DNA of 64,000 bases. Source: Carettochelys insculpta (taxonomy: Eukaryota; Chordata; Testudines; Carettochelyidae). Under the pieces are notes generated by a model. The model ran no database searches and was not told where the DNA came from. It worked only from the letters and a program-made list of their open reading frames with translations. A program made the position numbers and the translations under genes. Position 1 is the first letter of the stretch; each line of letters begins with the position of its first letter. This document shows positions 33,873-45,969 of the stretch, in pieces. The stretch covers positions 205,105,298-205,169,297 of the forward strand of contig NC_134138.1 of NCBI RefSeq assembly GCF_033958435.1. The letters run 5' to 3'.

Positions 33873-33926
33873 GATGAGCAGCATGTGTCTGATTGAATGA
33901 AAGGTTCAGTTTCTTTGTGGATAGCT

Positions 33927-34672
33927 AGAATCATAGAATCATATAATACTAGGACTGCAAGGAACCTTGAGAGGTCATCGAGTCCAGCCCCCTGCCCTCA
34001 TGGCAGGACCAAGTACTGTCTAGACCATCCCTGATAGACATTGAGCTAACCTGTTCTTAAATCTCTCCAGCGATGGAGATTCCACAACCTCCCTAGGCAA
34101 TTTATTCCAGTGTTTGACTGCCCTGATAGTTAGGAACTTTTTCCTAATGTCCAACCTAAACCTCCCTTGCTGCAGTTTAAGCCCATTGCTTCTTGTTCTA
34201 TCCTCAGAGGCCAAGAAGAACAAATTTTCTCCCTTTTCCTTATGACACCCTTTCAGATACCTGAAAACCGCTATCATGTCTCCCCTCAATCTTCTTTTTT
34301 CCAAACTAAACAAGCCCAATTCCTTCAGCCTTTCTTCATAGGTCATGTTCTCTAGACCTTTGATCATTCTTGTTGCTCTTTTCTGGACCCTTTCCAATTT
34401 CTCCACATCTTTCTTGAAATACGGTGCCCAGAACTGGACACAATACTCCAAGTGAGGCCTAACCAGTGCAGAGTAGAGCGGAAGAGTGACTTCTTGTGCT
34501 TGTTGACAACACACCTGTTAATACATCTCAGAATCATGTTTGCTCTTTTTGCAACAGCATCACGCTGTAGACTCATATTTAGCTTGTGGTCCACTATAAT
34601 ACCTAGATCCCTTTCTGCTGTAGTTGTTCCTAGACAGTCTCTCCCCATTTTGTATGTGTGAAACTGATCATA
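33927..34672 (-). pseudogene. CR1 LINE 3' fragment
   Basis: A second minus-strand CR1, separated from the previous one by some 55 bp of hAT sequence. 34514-34020 reads [122 protein letters not shown]. The start lies in the HTYKMGRDCLGT block. It closely resembles the CR1 at 41637, so the two are the same young subfamily. Confidence 0.9.
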
Positions 34673-34674
34673 GC

Positions 34675-34827
34675 AATACCAGAACAGACTCGATTTGAAG
34701 CAGTGGGTCTGTCCCATGAAAGTTCATCACCTAATAAATTATTTTGTTAGTCTTTAAAGTGCTCCATGACTGCTTTTTTGTTTTCATAGAATACAGACTA
34801 ACATGGCTATCGCTCTGTCACTATTCA
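34675..34827 (+). mobile_element. Penelope-like repeat
   Basis: + strand copy: TTTGAAGCAGTGGG-TCTGT-CCCATGAAAG, TTCATCACCTAATAAATTATTTTGTTAGTC, AGTGCTCCATGACTGCTTTTTTG, tail ACAGACTAACATGGCTATC. The first core bases are diverged, but the hairpin and GAAA remain. It abuts the CR1 truncation point. Confidence 0.6.
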
Positions 34828-36909
34828 ACATTAAGAAATCTATGTTAATGCCTCACTATATATCACATTACTCAGATAAGTAGAAATGAAGGAGACTTCC
34901 CTCAGGGACAAGGTTTCAAGGATCAGGCTCCCAACATTCAGAACAATTTGTTTTTATATGTTTAACCAGTTTAGCTGTATGCATCCTTATTTATCCAGAT
35001 TTTTGTCTAGTATAATTTTACATGAAGCAAAATTCCTTTCAAGTAAAGATCCTCTTGGTTTCTCTAGCTACTGATTGCCTTATTATAGGGATATAGTTAC
35101 AGATTAAATAAGAGGTATGTATCTAACCGCTAACAAGAACAATCTCTGTCTTGAACGTGTTCTCTTCAGAAAGGATGATCACACACAATTTGGAAAGCTT
35201 AACACCCTGCAACTCAAATATATTCAGAATAAATCTGCTGTTTTCAACAAACTAGAGTCTTGATTATAAACCTTGGATTATTTACAGGTCTAGCTTTTTA
35301 GCAGTTAATTACAGTAGATGATCATATGGCTGAAGTGAACTGATTCTCCTGTCTTTAGACAAAGAGCTTTATATGTGGGAGAGCGGGTTTTTGTTTTTTG
35401 TTTTTGCCTTGTTGCCAGATTGCATTGTATAGCCAGTGCAATAATTTATTCTGATTTACTCTAATACTTACCCCCTTTGAATTTTACATTGTGCTGGCCT
35501 TTGCTAAGCACCATTGAGCAATTTAATGCTGTTATACTACATGCTTCTAAATGTTACAGGTACTGAGTAATTTGCTCTGTGCTTTGGAAAGCAGACACAC
35601 CTTTAAAATTAATTTTTGCTATTGCCAAGTCAGAGGTGACTGATGCTGAGTAATTAAGAGCTTAAATTATTTTCTCGTTTTTTTTTTTTCTTTTCTGGTG
35701 CAGGGGTAGCTTTTCCCTTTATTTATATCAATAGTTTATCAGTGTTTTTTATGGAGGAGGAATAGGTGTAGTTTCAGCTTCCTGAGTTATCTAATCAAAA
35801 CACTAATAAACAAAAGATATTGGAAGCATTCAGGAAATAATGATAGGAGTGTTTGTGAAAAGGAAAAATAACTTCATATACCACTAAGTGGGACTTTTCC
35901 CTGTCTTTATTTATTTAGCTGACCCAGTAATGATTTTGACTAAGGTAAACTTCACACTATGGTAAAAGTTGGGTTGCTTACAAGAAAGTCTCTTGTCATA
36001 GGCTCTGTCTACAGTGAGCCAAATTCACTGACTTCACCCATGTAACTGAGATTTGGAGTTGTGCTGGTGCAACGGGGAGTAGATTATGAGTAGCCTTTTA
36101 TTAATAATAGTGGTTTGTACTTACATAGCTATTTTCATTTCTTCACTTTAGTTCATACTTGGAATAATTGTGCAAAAACTCCTGGTTACTGTATTCATAT
36201 GCTCAGTTATTATAATTGCCTTTGATATACTGATAATATGCAAAATAATGGCCCAGTTGTTAGACCTGGACAATCCTTAGGATAGAGTTGGTGAAGATGC
36301 AAAGAGTATGCCATCCTCAGGCTGACGGGGGAATGAGTTGGTTCTGGCACAACTTAGAGGAGCAATAGGGCTGCTCGAAAGAGTCCTCAGCAAACCATCA
36401 TCTCATAGGGCTATTTCAGCAGTCAGTGAGATCTGAAATCCAGCTGTGCTCTGACAATGCGCCCTATTCTCTGGCCATGCCCATTTTGTCTTGGGAACCC
36501 CCAATCAGCTGGTTAAACTGGTTTTTGGTTTACTTCACACATTTGAGGAGACACAAAAGGAATGAGGGCCAGGATCTGGCCCCTGGCATATGAACCTAAG
36601 TGCATAATTCTAAAAATCATTCTCTAAAGTGTGAATTCTTTTTAATTTGTCCTGCATGAATAGTGTTTTGGATCTGTGTTAATTTTCTGAGTGCTCCTGT
36701 GAATGAGGGATTCAGAGCATAGGATTAAAACCAAGAACATGCAGGCATTGTGCAAGATTCTGTATCCCTTGTCTAATGAGCAGTCTCTGAAAATATAAAA
36801 TCTTCTTGTACCAGTATGGAGTCTTTCTTGTGCAAGAAATGTTGCCAGTTAGGCGTCAGTGTGTAAAACTGTCAGTGCGGTTTTCTCTTTTGAGGACCTA
36901 GGCTAATAA
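34828..36909. other. Unassigned A/T-rich DNA
   Basis: No gene was recognised. The sequence is old, low in CpG, and has no clear terminal repeats. Confidence 0.4.
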
Positions 36910-38134
36910 GGCTATGTCTGTGTTATGAAATAAAGTTGAAATTAATGAAGTCGAATTTGTAACACTGGATTTTATAAAGTCGAAACTGAGTGTCTGCACG
37001 TGCCTACAAAGTTAATTTAATGCGTCCCCACTAATTGCCAAAGTTGGACTGTTGCAGCAGTGCATTGTGGGAACATATCCCACAGTCTCCTGAACCCCAT
37101 TGCATTCTGGTTTTTTTTGCTGCTGCATTATGGGAAAAAAATCCCCTGTAAGTGGTTGTGGGAGTGTGATGTCATCTTCCCACATTGCATTGCCCTCAAA
37201 TCAAACAGCCATTTTTCAGAAGATTTTTTCTCCAATGACATATTTTTTGAGTTGTCTGCATCACGGAACTTTTAACCAAATGTGCCCCAATAGCATCCAC
37301 TCTCATCTTCCCAGACTTGCCTTCACTCCCCAACCTTTGAAACCAAATGGCCAATCTTCAGAAGGAAATTAGGAAAAGTGGGGAATCCAGAAGTTAGCAT
37401 CACTTAGAAGAAGAGAAGGAAAGACAGGGTGCTTTGTTTTCTAGTGGTTAGGCCCTCTTCCCTTGTTGAAAATCATGTGAACAGGCACCCAGTGAAATAA
37501 TACTTTCAGTCCGATTAAAGCCAGGTCACATGCAGCAAGGTAGGGAGGGAATGCCAGAGGGCTTAGGTATGTAGTAAAGTAAATGTCTGTGTGCGAGAGG
37601 GAAGGAAGAGAGAGCACACAAGCTCCGTTCACAGTGCAGCAAGCCAGGGACCTGTCAGTCCCACATCTTTGGGTGTCTGTTCTCCAGGTGTTTGTGTCAT
37701 GCAAAAAGGAACCTCAGTGGTCTCCTGTGAAAAGTACACCTTGAGTGTGAGCCTCCTGAGAAAACTGTACAGTAGCCAAACAGATTGGTAAAGTTGCTCA
37801 GGCTACAATAATCTAGGAGTATTTCATGAAAGTTGTAAATTTACTTGCGTTCATTGAGGCTGGGCACCTGTTGTCCCCACTCAAGAATTATTTTGCCTGT
37901 GAATAGCAAGGATGCCTTTCCCTGTTCTGACTGTGCCATGCTAACAGGTACCTCAGTTCTCCCCTGGGGAAAGAACACATTTTATGGGACAAGGCAGCAG
38001 GTCAGGGAGGTGTTTTCTCCTGGTGAAAATGCAGCAAATAGGAGTACCGTTGATACTGGGCCATTTCCACCTTGCTGAATAGACCTTGTCAGTTCTGGGC
38101 CTCCCTCTTACTGGGACCCCACTCTTTAAATACC

Positions 38135-38258
38135 CCTCTGAAACCACTCCCCCTACTCATGCATCTGATGAAGTGGGTCTTTGCCCATGAAAGCTTATGC
38201 TCCAAAATATCTGTTAGTCTGTAAGGTGCCACAGGACTTCTTGTTGTTAGCAGAGACT
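38135..38258 (+). mobile_element. Penelope-like repeat with hammerhead-like core
   Basis: CTGATGA at 38165-38171, A at 38172, a hairpin of GTGGG (73-77), TCTTTG and CCCAT (84-88), GAAA at 38189-38192, then GCTTATGCTCC and TTAGTCTGTAAGGTGCCACAGGACTTCTTGTTG. In a hammerhead reading, GC-TTAT-GC would be a short stem III and the U-C before CAAAATATC the cleavage site. However, stem I pairing is poor and the A at 38172 is extra. It lies inside the element at 36910-39493. Confidence 0.6.
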
Positions 38259-38659
38259 GTGCGACTCCCCTGAGCCACACACTATGGGAAGTGGGGGGAG
38301 GGGGAGGGAGGGGCCAGCCCACAGTATGGTTGTTTGTGGGGCTGGAATCCCAAGCCTCAGGAACCAGGGGCTCTTCAGAGGCTCCTGTTAGCATGCTGAA
38401 GGCACCAGGACATAGATAAGGCCCCCCAGGGGGAGTAGACAGGGGCTTCTGTTGATGATCAAGGTGACAGCCCCCCCACAGATCTTTGCTGCAGGGGGAG
38501 ACTTCCCTGTGGTGACAGCCAGCCCCCAAAAGCTTTGCTTCAGGGGGGAACTTCCCCTCAGCAACAGCCTCCACCAAATCTTTCCTGCATTTTGAGCCTT
38601 CACCACATGCAACCCAGGACATGGTGCTGCCTGGCAGCATGGTCTGCATTGCACCACAG

Positions 38660-38970
38660 GCATGTGATTGTATTGGGGTGGGGGCTAGCCACGTGGTGTA
38701 GTTGGGTGGGGGATAGACCCCTGACTGCATGGCCCCTGTGGGGGTTGGGGGGCTGCCCCCATACAAATGTGAACTGCAGAAAAGAAGTTTATCAGCCTCT
38801 CACATAAGCATGACCCCTACAGCCTAGCCACAATGCAGTGTGGTGGGGTTGGGGCTGGCCTGCTGCATGGTGCTGGGGGGGTGGGGGGCTAGACCCCCCA
38901 ACTGCATGGCACTTTTGGGGGAGTGGGGCCTCCACATACAAATTTGAAGCACTGAAAAAAATATCTCGGC
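38660..38970 (+). repeat. Imperfect tandem repeat, two units of about 170 bp
   Basis: Unit 1 (about 38665-38800) and unit 2 (about 38845-38970) share the order GGGGGCTAGCC/GGGGCTGGCC, GTAGTTGGGTGGGGG/GGGGGGGTGGGGGGCTAGACCCC, AACTGCATGGC, CATACAAAT and CAGCCTCTC/CGGCCTCTC. Identity is moderate. Confidence 0.5.
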
Positions 38971-39493
38971 CTCTCCTGATACATCCTGTGCAGGGAAGAA
39001 GCCTTCACCCTGTGCAGGACATGATGCCCCACTGTCTCATGTGCCGCTGTCTGTTCCTCCTAGCCAAGCCACCATATGCTGTGTTGGGGATGGGGCTAGC
39101 CCACAAGACAAACCGAGATGCTGGTTCTCCTGATGGCTCCATGCTGGTGCTCTCTGAAGTGGCCAGATGCGATCACCACATTGATTATAAAGAAATGAAC
39201 TCAAAAGGCCAGGCTTCCTGTTTCCTACTTGGAGCAATAATCTGAAAGGGCACCTCAAGGGGCATTGTGGGAGTTTCTGGGGTTAAAATCAATTTCAAAC
39301 TTGGTTAATCAACATTGTTTTAGCTTTACACTGCAAATTCAGTTTTTTGATTAACTTCAGTGGGAAGTCAGCAATACAGAAGTTGGTGGTACAGCCACTT
39401 AGAATTGACTTATTGAGCACTGAGGTGTAGAGGGAGAGTTTTTAAAACCAACCATAAAGCCTTAAATTTGACTATCTCCTAGTGTAGACCAGC

Positions 39494-41636
39494 CCTGAGT
39501 AAATTCAAGGGACTTTTACTTAATTAATTCTTAAGATGAACAGTATATAACTCTGTGTGCCAGGTTTCAGCTGTCTGAGGTGTGGCCATTTGCTAATTTT
39601 TAAAAAGCAGTTTAAAGTGGCAGATGTGGGAAAATAGATATATAGGCAAAGTATAACCTACATGCAAAACATTTCCTGCTAAGAGAAAATATTATAGATA
39701 TTGACAGAGTTAAAAAGAATATTTTCACAGACTTAGTAGCTTTTAAAAGGGTAGATATTTTTATGCTTTGGTGCCCAGATTGATTGCACTAAATTATATT
39801 CTTAAACTAGTGTCACTGACCTCATTGAGAGAGATTCTCTGTGTTGATTATGTTCTGTCTTCTTAGTATATTGGATTAATCAGAGAGGTCACTATTTGTT
39901 GTTCTCAGGCTCCCAGAAAAAGAATAGAAGGCTTAAGATTAAATCTGAAGTAGCTGAAAGACATCTGGCAGCTAATTGGTTTTCTAGTAAAGATTCTCCT
40001 ATACTGTAACAGCTAGCCAAGGTTAAAAAGAATATATTGGATAGGCCAGTGAAATACTTAGATTTTAATCTCTAGTAATTTCGATAGAAACTTTTTAATT
40101 TTTCTGTGTCCAGTGCCCAAGCTGGATAAAGGTGTGACTGCACATTTCTTTTGGTGGCATGTAGTATACAAAGGCGGCCATCCCCCACCCCCACACCGTG
40201 AGTATGAATAGCAGCATAGCCAGTGAGGCATGGCTTAGGCAAGTAGGTTAAGGACATACATGACAATTGTGGGGCTATACACAAGTACCTATCCTGCTAC
40301 GTCTCTCTACTCGCCCAAGCCGTGCATCCCCTGGTGTGCTGGTATTTTTAGCTGTGCAGCATCCTGGGGAAAAGTTCTGGCAGGGAGCTTTCCCCGCTGT
40401 TTCCCCCTTGATAAAAGAGCCTTTTGCCCCACAGTAAAAGGCTCTGGCAGTGGAAGTCTGCTACAGCCTTCCCCTGGTGCCAGAGTCTTTTAGTGACACA
40501 TGTAGCTACATACCACAGAGCAGCTACAGTCTGCAAATCACTGTACACTGTACACCACTGCCAGTGGTGTGTGGTGCTGATGTTGCATCATGGTAAGGCT
40601 ACACTGGAATTAGACACCTACTCCTGGACCATACGAGCTGGCTCAGCCTTGTGGGGCTTGGCTTAAGGGCATGGGTGACTAGGGCTGCATTAACCTTTTC
40701 TGGGCCTGGTGCCATATTTGGTGGCTCTCACCGAGGCAATGGAGTATGGCATGGGGGAGTCACTCCCTGGCCCCAATCCACCCAGCCCAGTACAAGGGCG
40801 CTAGTTACAACCCAGAACGAGCCAGGCACTCAGTGGCGCAGGTGGCCTTGTTTTGCCAGTATGCCCCTTACATTCAGAGGTGTGCCCATGCTGTGCCATA
40901 CATCCCTCCCCCATATTCCTGTGGGCAGAGCCCCCCAGATCTACTATGCCCAGCATGCTGCCCTCCAGATTCTGACAGAAATGCACAGCACACTGCACAT
41001 CACTGTCCCTGTCCAGCATCCCCTGCCCACAGTCTCACCACAGCTGCCAATCACCCCGCACGGAACTTCTACTCCCTAGTGCTCCCCCGACAGAGAGATC
41101 TCCTCTGCCCCTCACAGCCCAGCTTCCTCACTCAGGCTCCCCAGAGACCCACACCTGTCTCCCGGCCACCCCCATCAGCTCTCTTGGAGGGAACTGTGTC
41201 TGCCGACCTGAGCTGCAAGTGCAGCTAGGGCTGGTCCTGGGGCAGGAATTCCCCTTCCCCTGCACCCCTTTGGGAGTGATGCCAGCAGCCAGGCCAGGAC
41301 TCCGTCAGGATCCACTTGCCTGAGAGGCACAGCCAAACTAAAAGGTCTCTGTTGCAGCTGGCAGTGAGCAGTGACTGACCAGGCTTCTGCAGGGGGGCAC
41401 AAGTGGCAGGAAGCAGAGGCTGCCCAGAGATGGATGTGCACAGGGCTGGAGAGGAGCCTTTGGCTGTCTGGCACAGAGGTCAAGAGGAGCAAGTGGTGGG
41501 TGAGGCTGGAGGGAGCCAGAAGGCTGGTGGAGTCTCAGGGCATAGTGCAAGCAGAGCAGGCCAGGGCCCCACCTGAGTATGGCCAACCTCCATGGCACCA
41601 CCGGTGCCATTTAAACCCAGCACTGGGTGGAAGATA
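39494..41636. other. Unassigned DNA
   Basis: No gene was recognised. 40640-41630 is G/C-richer, with several unsupported frames, and is probably the interior of a DNA element. No ends were found. Confidence 0.35.
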
Positions 41637-42656
41637 TCATAGTTCTCAATCCTGCTGGAAAGGTATAACAAGTGGGGTTCTGCAGGGGTCTGTACTGGGA
41701 CCGATTCTGTTCAATATCTTCATCAACAATTTAGATATTGGCATAGAAAGTACACTTATTAAGTTTGCAGATGATAACAAGCTAGGAGGGTTTGCAACTG
41801 CTTTGGAGGATAGGGTCAAAATTCAAAATGATCTGGACAAACTGAAGAAATGGTCTGAGGTAAATAGGATGAAGTTTAATAAAGACAATTGCAAAGTGCT
41901 CCACTTAGGAAGGAAGAATCAGTTTCACACATACAGAATGTGAAGGGACACTCTAGGAAGGAGTATGGCAGAAAGGGATCTAGGGGTTATAGTGGACCAC
42001 AAATTAAATATGAGTCAACGGTGTGATGCTCTTGCAAAAAAAGCAAACATGATTCTGAGATGCGTTAACAGGTGTGTTGTCAACAAGACACGAGAAGTCA
42101 TTCTTCCGCTCTACTCTGCACTGGTTAGGCCTCACTTGGAGTATTGTGTCCAGTTCTGGGCACCGCATTTCAAGAAAGATGTGGAGAAATTGGAAAGGGT
42201 CCAGAAAAGAGCAACAAGAATGATCAAAGGTCTAGAGAACATGACCTATGAAGAAAGGCTGAAGGAATTGGGCTTGTTTAGTTTGGAAAAAAGAAGATTG
42301 AGGGGAGACATGATAGCGGTTTTCAGGTATCTGAAAGGGAGTCATAAGGAAGAGGGAGAAAACTTGTTCTTCTTGGCCTCTGAGGATAGAACAAGAAGCA
42401 ATGGGCTTAAACTGCAGCAAGGGAGGTTTAGGTTGGACATTAGGAAAAAGTTCCTAACTGTCAGGGCGGTCAAACACTGGAATAAATTGCCTAGGGAGGT
42501 TGTGGAATCTCCATCACTGGAGAGATTTAATAACAGGTTAGCTCAATGTCTGTCAGGGATGGTCTAGACAGTACTTGGTCCTGCCATGAGGGCAGGGGGC
42601 TGGACTCGATGACCTCTCTAGGTACCTTCCAGTCCTAGTGTTCTATGATTCTATGA
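41637..42656 (+). pseudogene. CR1 LINE, 5'-truncated, best preserved copy, one stop
   Basis: One frame runs through the RT C-terminal half: SQSCWKGITSGVLQGSVLGPILFNIFINNLDIGIESTLIKFADDNKLGG..VNRMKFNKDNCKVLHLGRKNQFHTYRM, TGA at 41941-41943, then [64 protein letters not shown] to 42567. The two open parts are in the same frame, so a single nonsense base (a Gly codon in relatives) breaks the surviving region. The FADD motif is kept. The 3' end is TTCTATGATTCTATGAT at 42656. It lacks endonuclease and ORF1, so it is immobile. Confidence 0.93.
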
Positions 42657-45303
42657 TAGGCATAGGAAGGCTCTGCCTTCCCAAACGGCCTGACGTGTTC
42701 CTGTCCTGCTCTTCCTTTAGGCCCCCTCCTGCCTCCTGTTCCCTGCCAGAGGCTGGGTGAGGCAAACTGGGGGCTCTGCTGCCCACATGGCCTGTCTTGC
42801 TGGCTCTGGGACTACTCTAGCTGTGCTGCCTGCCCAGCACTGCGGCTCATGGGTGGTGGTGGGGAGTGGGACAGGCCTTCAGTGGCAGGGAATCATGCTG
42901 TGCGGGGGTTGAGCTGAGTGATGTGGCCTGAGGAGGTTGGGGCCGTCCCACCCAGTGCTCTGGAACCAGGGGAGGCTGTCTGGGAGGCTAGCCTGGGGCA
43001 GAGGCCAGTGGCCATGAGAGATGGGGGGCTTGTGGCTCTGTGCAGGGGCCAGCAACCATAGTGGGTCTAGGCTCTGGTGGGTGTGAAAGGGATGGGGCAT
43101 TGAGGGGAAGGCTTGAGGCTGGAAGGGCTCTCCAAGTCAGGGGTTCACCCACTGCCCATGGTTAAGGGGCTGTTTACTTGCAACGTAGATGTTTAGGCTT
43201 GGCCTGCAGGACCTCCTACCCATAGGTGCTGAGTCTGTGGGTGCTCTGGGAAAAATTAGCAGGTGCTCCACACCCACCTGCAGCCAAACTCCCCCATGCA
43301 CCCTGCACTTCTCACCCACCAGCAGCCCTGCTGACCAGCTCCTCCTGCATCCTGCCAGTGCCTCCTGCCCACCTAAAAGAGCTATTTCACAGCAACTGGA
43401 TGCTCAGAAAAGGAGGGGGAGAAGCAGGAAGAGAGTGTGCATTGGGGGAGAAGGTGGGGACAGGGCAGGGGTGTGGGAGGATGAGGGTGAAGGTTAGGGA
43501 AGGGGTTTGAAGGGGAGTGGGGTGGAGTGGAGGAGGGGAGAGGCAAGGCTGAAAGCTTGGGGGAAGGGGTAGAATGGGGGCAGGGCTGTGGGTAGGGATG
43601 TTGAGGGAATCTGGGCACAAGTGACCTAGCTTCTTTTAAAAGTGAAGCTTAGGCTCCTAAATTACTTAGGTCCTCTTGAAAATGTGGGCCATAGTGTCTG
43701 ACAATTACTTTACAGTAGAAATTCACTGGGCGGTGGAAACTGATTAATGCCTGTTTGTCTTGGCCAGCAATATTTGAATGTAGTGTGCTTTCTTTGTGGA
43801 AGAGGTGTATCCATTTACCTGCTGTATTTCGCACTGAAAGTATTACGTGGCTCTGCTCATTTGTTGTCTGTGAGATGACTTATGTTAGATGGTGAGGGTA
43901 TGGTAGTTTTGCAATGTAAATAAGGTGAATGAGTGCATGCTCTGACTCCTATCAAAATAACGCAAGCCAGAGGCATCTTTTCTTAGTGCCAGCCATTAGA
44001 CTCTGTGCCAGATTTTTAAGATTGCAGACTAGGGATTACCTAATTATTCCCATCCTCTTCAGATACTAAAAGGATTTAGTCAGTGAAGACCAACAAAAAA
44101 AGGGCATGTGGATAACATTTAAATGTAAGAGCCAAATAGTACTGCTGTTCTGTATGTAGCACTCTGGTAGCTATGAAAATCTGATGTAAAAACAGGACAA
44201 GTTCTGCTTTTAGATTATACCAGTGTAAATCTGCAGTAAATCCACTGATGTCACTAGGATTAGTTTGCTGTGTGTGCAGACTTTGGCCCAGATTGCAAAA
44301 TAAGTCCCACAAAACCACTCATACAGTTACAGATAACTGTAGTTCATTGTTACAAATTTGTACATTGTAAGTGTATCACATTTAAATGTTTTAGCTAAGG
44401 CAAAATATAGAAAATATATAGATAAACTCAAAAGAGCCATCCTGTTGAAATTCAATAAAACTTTTGCTTCTGAAGCATTTGGGCACTTTGCAAATTCCAC
44501 TCTTCCCTAATATTTCTTCTCTAGTTAATATCAAATTAGCATCCATCTAGCCTCTTTAATAACCCTTAGAAAAGGTATATCAAATTAAGAACCCTTCAGA
44601 TTATTTCTGATTGTTGCCTAAATCAAGCCTCCAAAAGACAAACAGCCGCACACCCTGGCTCCAATCCCTGCACTTTCTGTCTCCAACCCCTGCATGCCCT
44701 GGCTCATCTCCACCCCCGGCCCCTCTGCAGCCCTAACCCACCCCAGGCTTAACCCTCCTGCCCCCTTCCATGGCCCAAAGCCACCACCCAAGCCCCCCCG
44801 ACTTAAGTGACTTACACGCATCTCAGGGAACTACTGTGTGCTGGACCATCAAATTTTGCCGGATTATCTCCATAAATGGGACTATTTTTTGCCAGATGCC
44901 AGACCATCAGGATTTCCTAATCATAAGAGGACAGATTAAAGAAATTTTACTGTATTTGTCTAATTTTACAAGAGACTACATAAGAACACTAGTAAAGTCA
45001 GTACAATCTAAAAGTTCATTCAGACAGTGGCTTGTTTCTACTGCTTCATATACATTATGCTGAAATGTACGTAAAATAGTTCCATTCCAATTCACTTATT
45101 TGATAAGAAGATGGTAGAAAGTCAGCTTGTTTTCAAGTAGCAGTCTTCTGTGATATTTGTGCATATTTTTGTAAGTAAGTAGTTTTTTTAAGTGAGGTGT
45201 AACTTAAGGGTATGCAAAACGGATCTGACTCCTGAAAAGTACAGGTACAGTACTCTGGAAAGGTTGACTGGCACTAGTTTCAAGACCTAAGATTACCGTA
45301 TGA
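42657..45303. other. Unassigned DNA with G-rich and C-rich tracts
   Basis: No gene was recognised. 43410-43610 is G-rich (GGGGAGG units). 44640-44790 is C-rich and is followed at 44820-44960 by a pogo-like block (GTGTGCTGGACCATCAAATTTTGCCGGATTATCTCC). Confidence 0.35.
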
Positions 45304-45421
45304 CAACGTCTCTCAAACGGTGGTAGGCATACCCTTAGGGGGTATGCAAGAGAAGTGTTGGGGTACTTACCTTTTTTTAAAATAAGGGGTTCTTTATTAA
45401 AAAAGGTTGAGAAACACTGGT
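45304..45421. mobile_element. Short hAT-like MITE
   Basis: The left end CAACGTCTCTCAAACGGTGG and the right end (inverse) CAGTGTTTCTCAACCTTTTT resemble hAT termini. The interior is GGCATACCCTTAGGGGGTATGC-like. Possible duplication GTATGACA/GTATAACT (6 of 8) if the ends are shifted by two bases. Confidence 0.45.
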
Positions 45422-45969
45422 ATAACTCATCCTTTTCTTCATACTCCATGGAGGATGTGGGGGCTCGGGTGGAAAGAGGATGGTCCTGTTGTGCATGGAA
45501 GTAGATAAACCCTGTGAAAGTTGTTTTAGAAGGGTATTACAGGATGTATTACTTTCGCTCAGAGCTCGCTTTGCAGTGGAGAAGAAATCCCATTAATGGG
45601 GAATACCAGAGTAATTACAGCCAGGAAGATTACATCAGGTCTTCAGAACTTGTAGATAGCCCTGGCATCAGTCTTGCTCATTACCAATAATAGGAGCTAT
45701 ATTTTTGTGTGCTTATAAAGGGGAGCTATGTTTTTCTGTGCTTATGTGATCTATATAGTGATTCAATTGACTGAGTAGTGCCTCTTGCACAGAGATAACA
45801 TAAACGTGGAGTAACATTTTGTGGAGTGCAGGGTATGTAATATCCATATGTTCAGTATTTCCATAGTTTGCTTCCCACCTAATATGATCATATACTTTCC
45901 ATTGTCCTCATTGATTTTAATGCCTGCAAAGGAAGGAAAAGGGGCAGAATGTCATTCTAGGCTCTCAGT
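45422..45969. other. Unassigned DNA
   Basis: Nothing was recognised. Confidence 0.35.

Larger units (their letters stand above)
36910..39493. mobile_element. Large non-autonomous DNA element, probable Harbinger relative
   Basis: The left end GGCTATGTCTGTGTTATG and the right end CCTAGTGTAGACCAGCCCTG are inverse-related, and GCATTGTGGGA occurs near both ends (37064 and 39263). The interior is non-coding. It has imperfect tandem units at 37690-38040, 38450-38580 and 38660-38970 and a Penelope-like repeat at 38135-38258. The ends are approximate. Confidence 0.5.

Noticed and set aside
34184..34355. Small plus-strand frames antisense to CR1 ORF2 (for example [12 protein letters not shown])
   Set aside because: They recur at every CR1 copy at the same place and are simply the antisense of the conserved C-terminal region.
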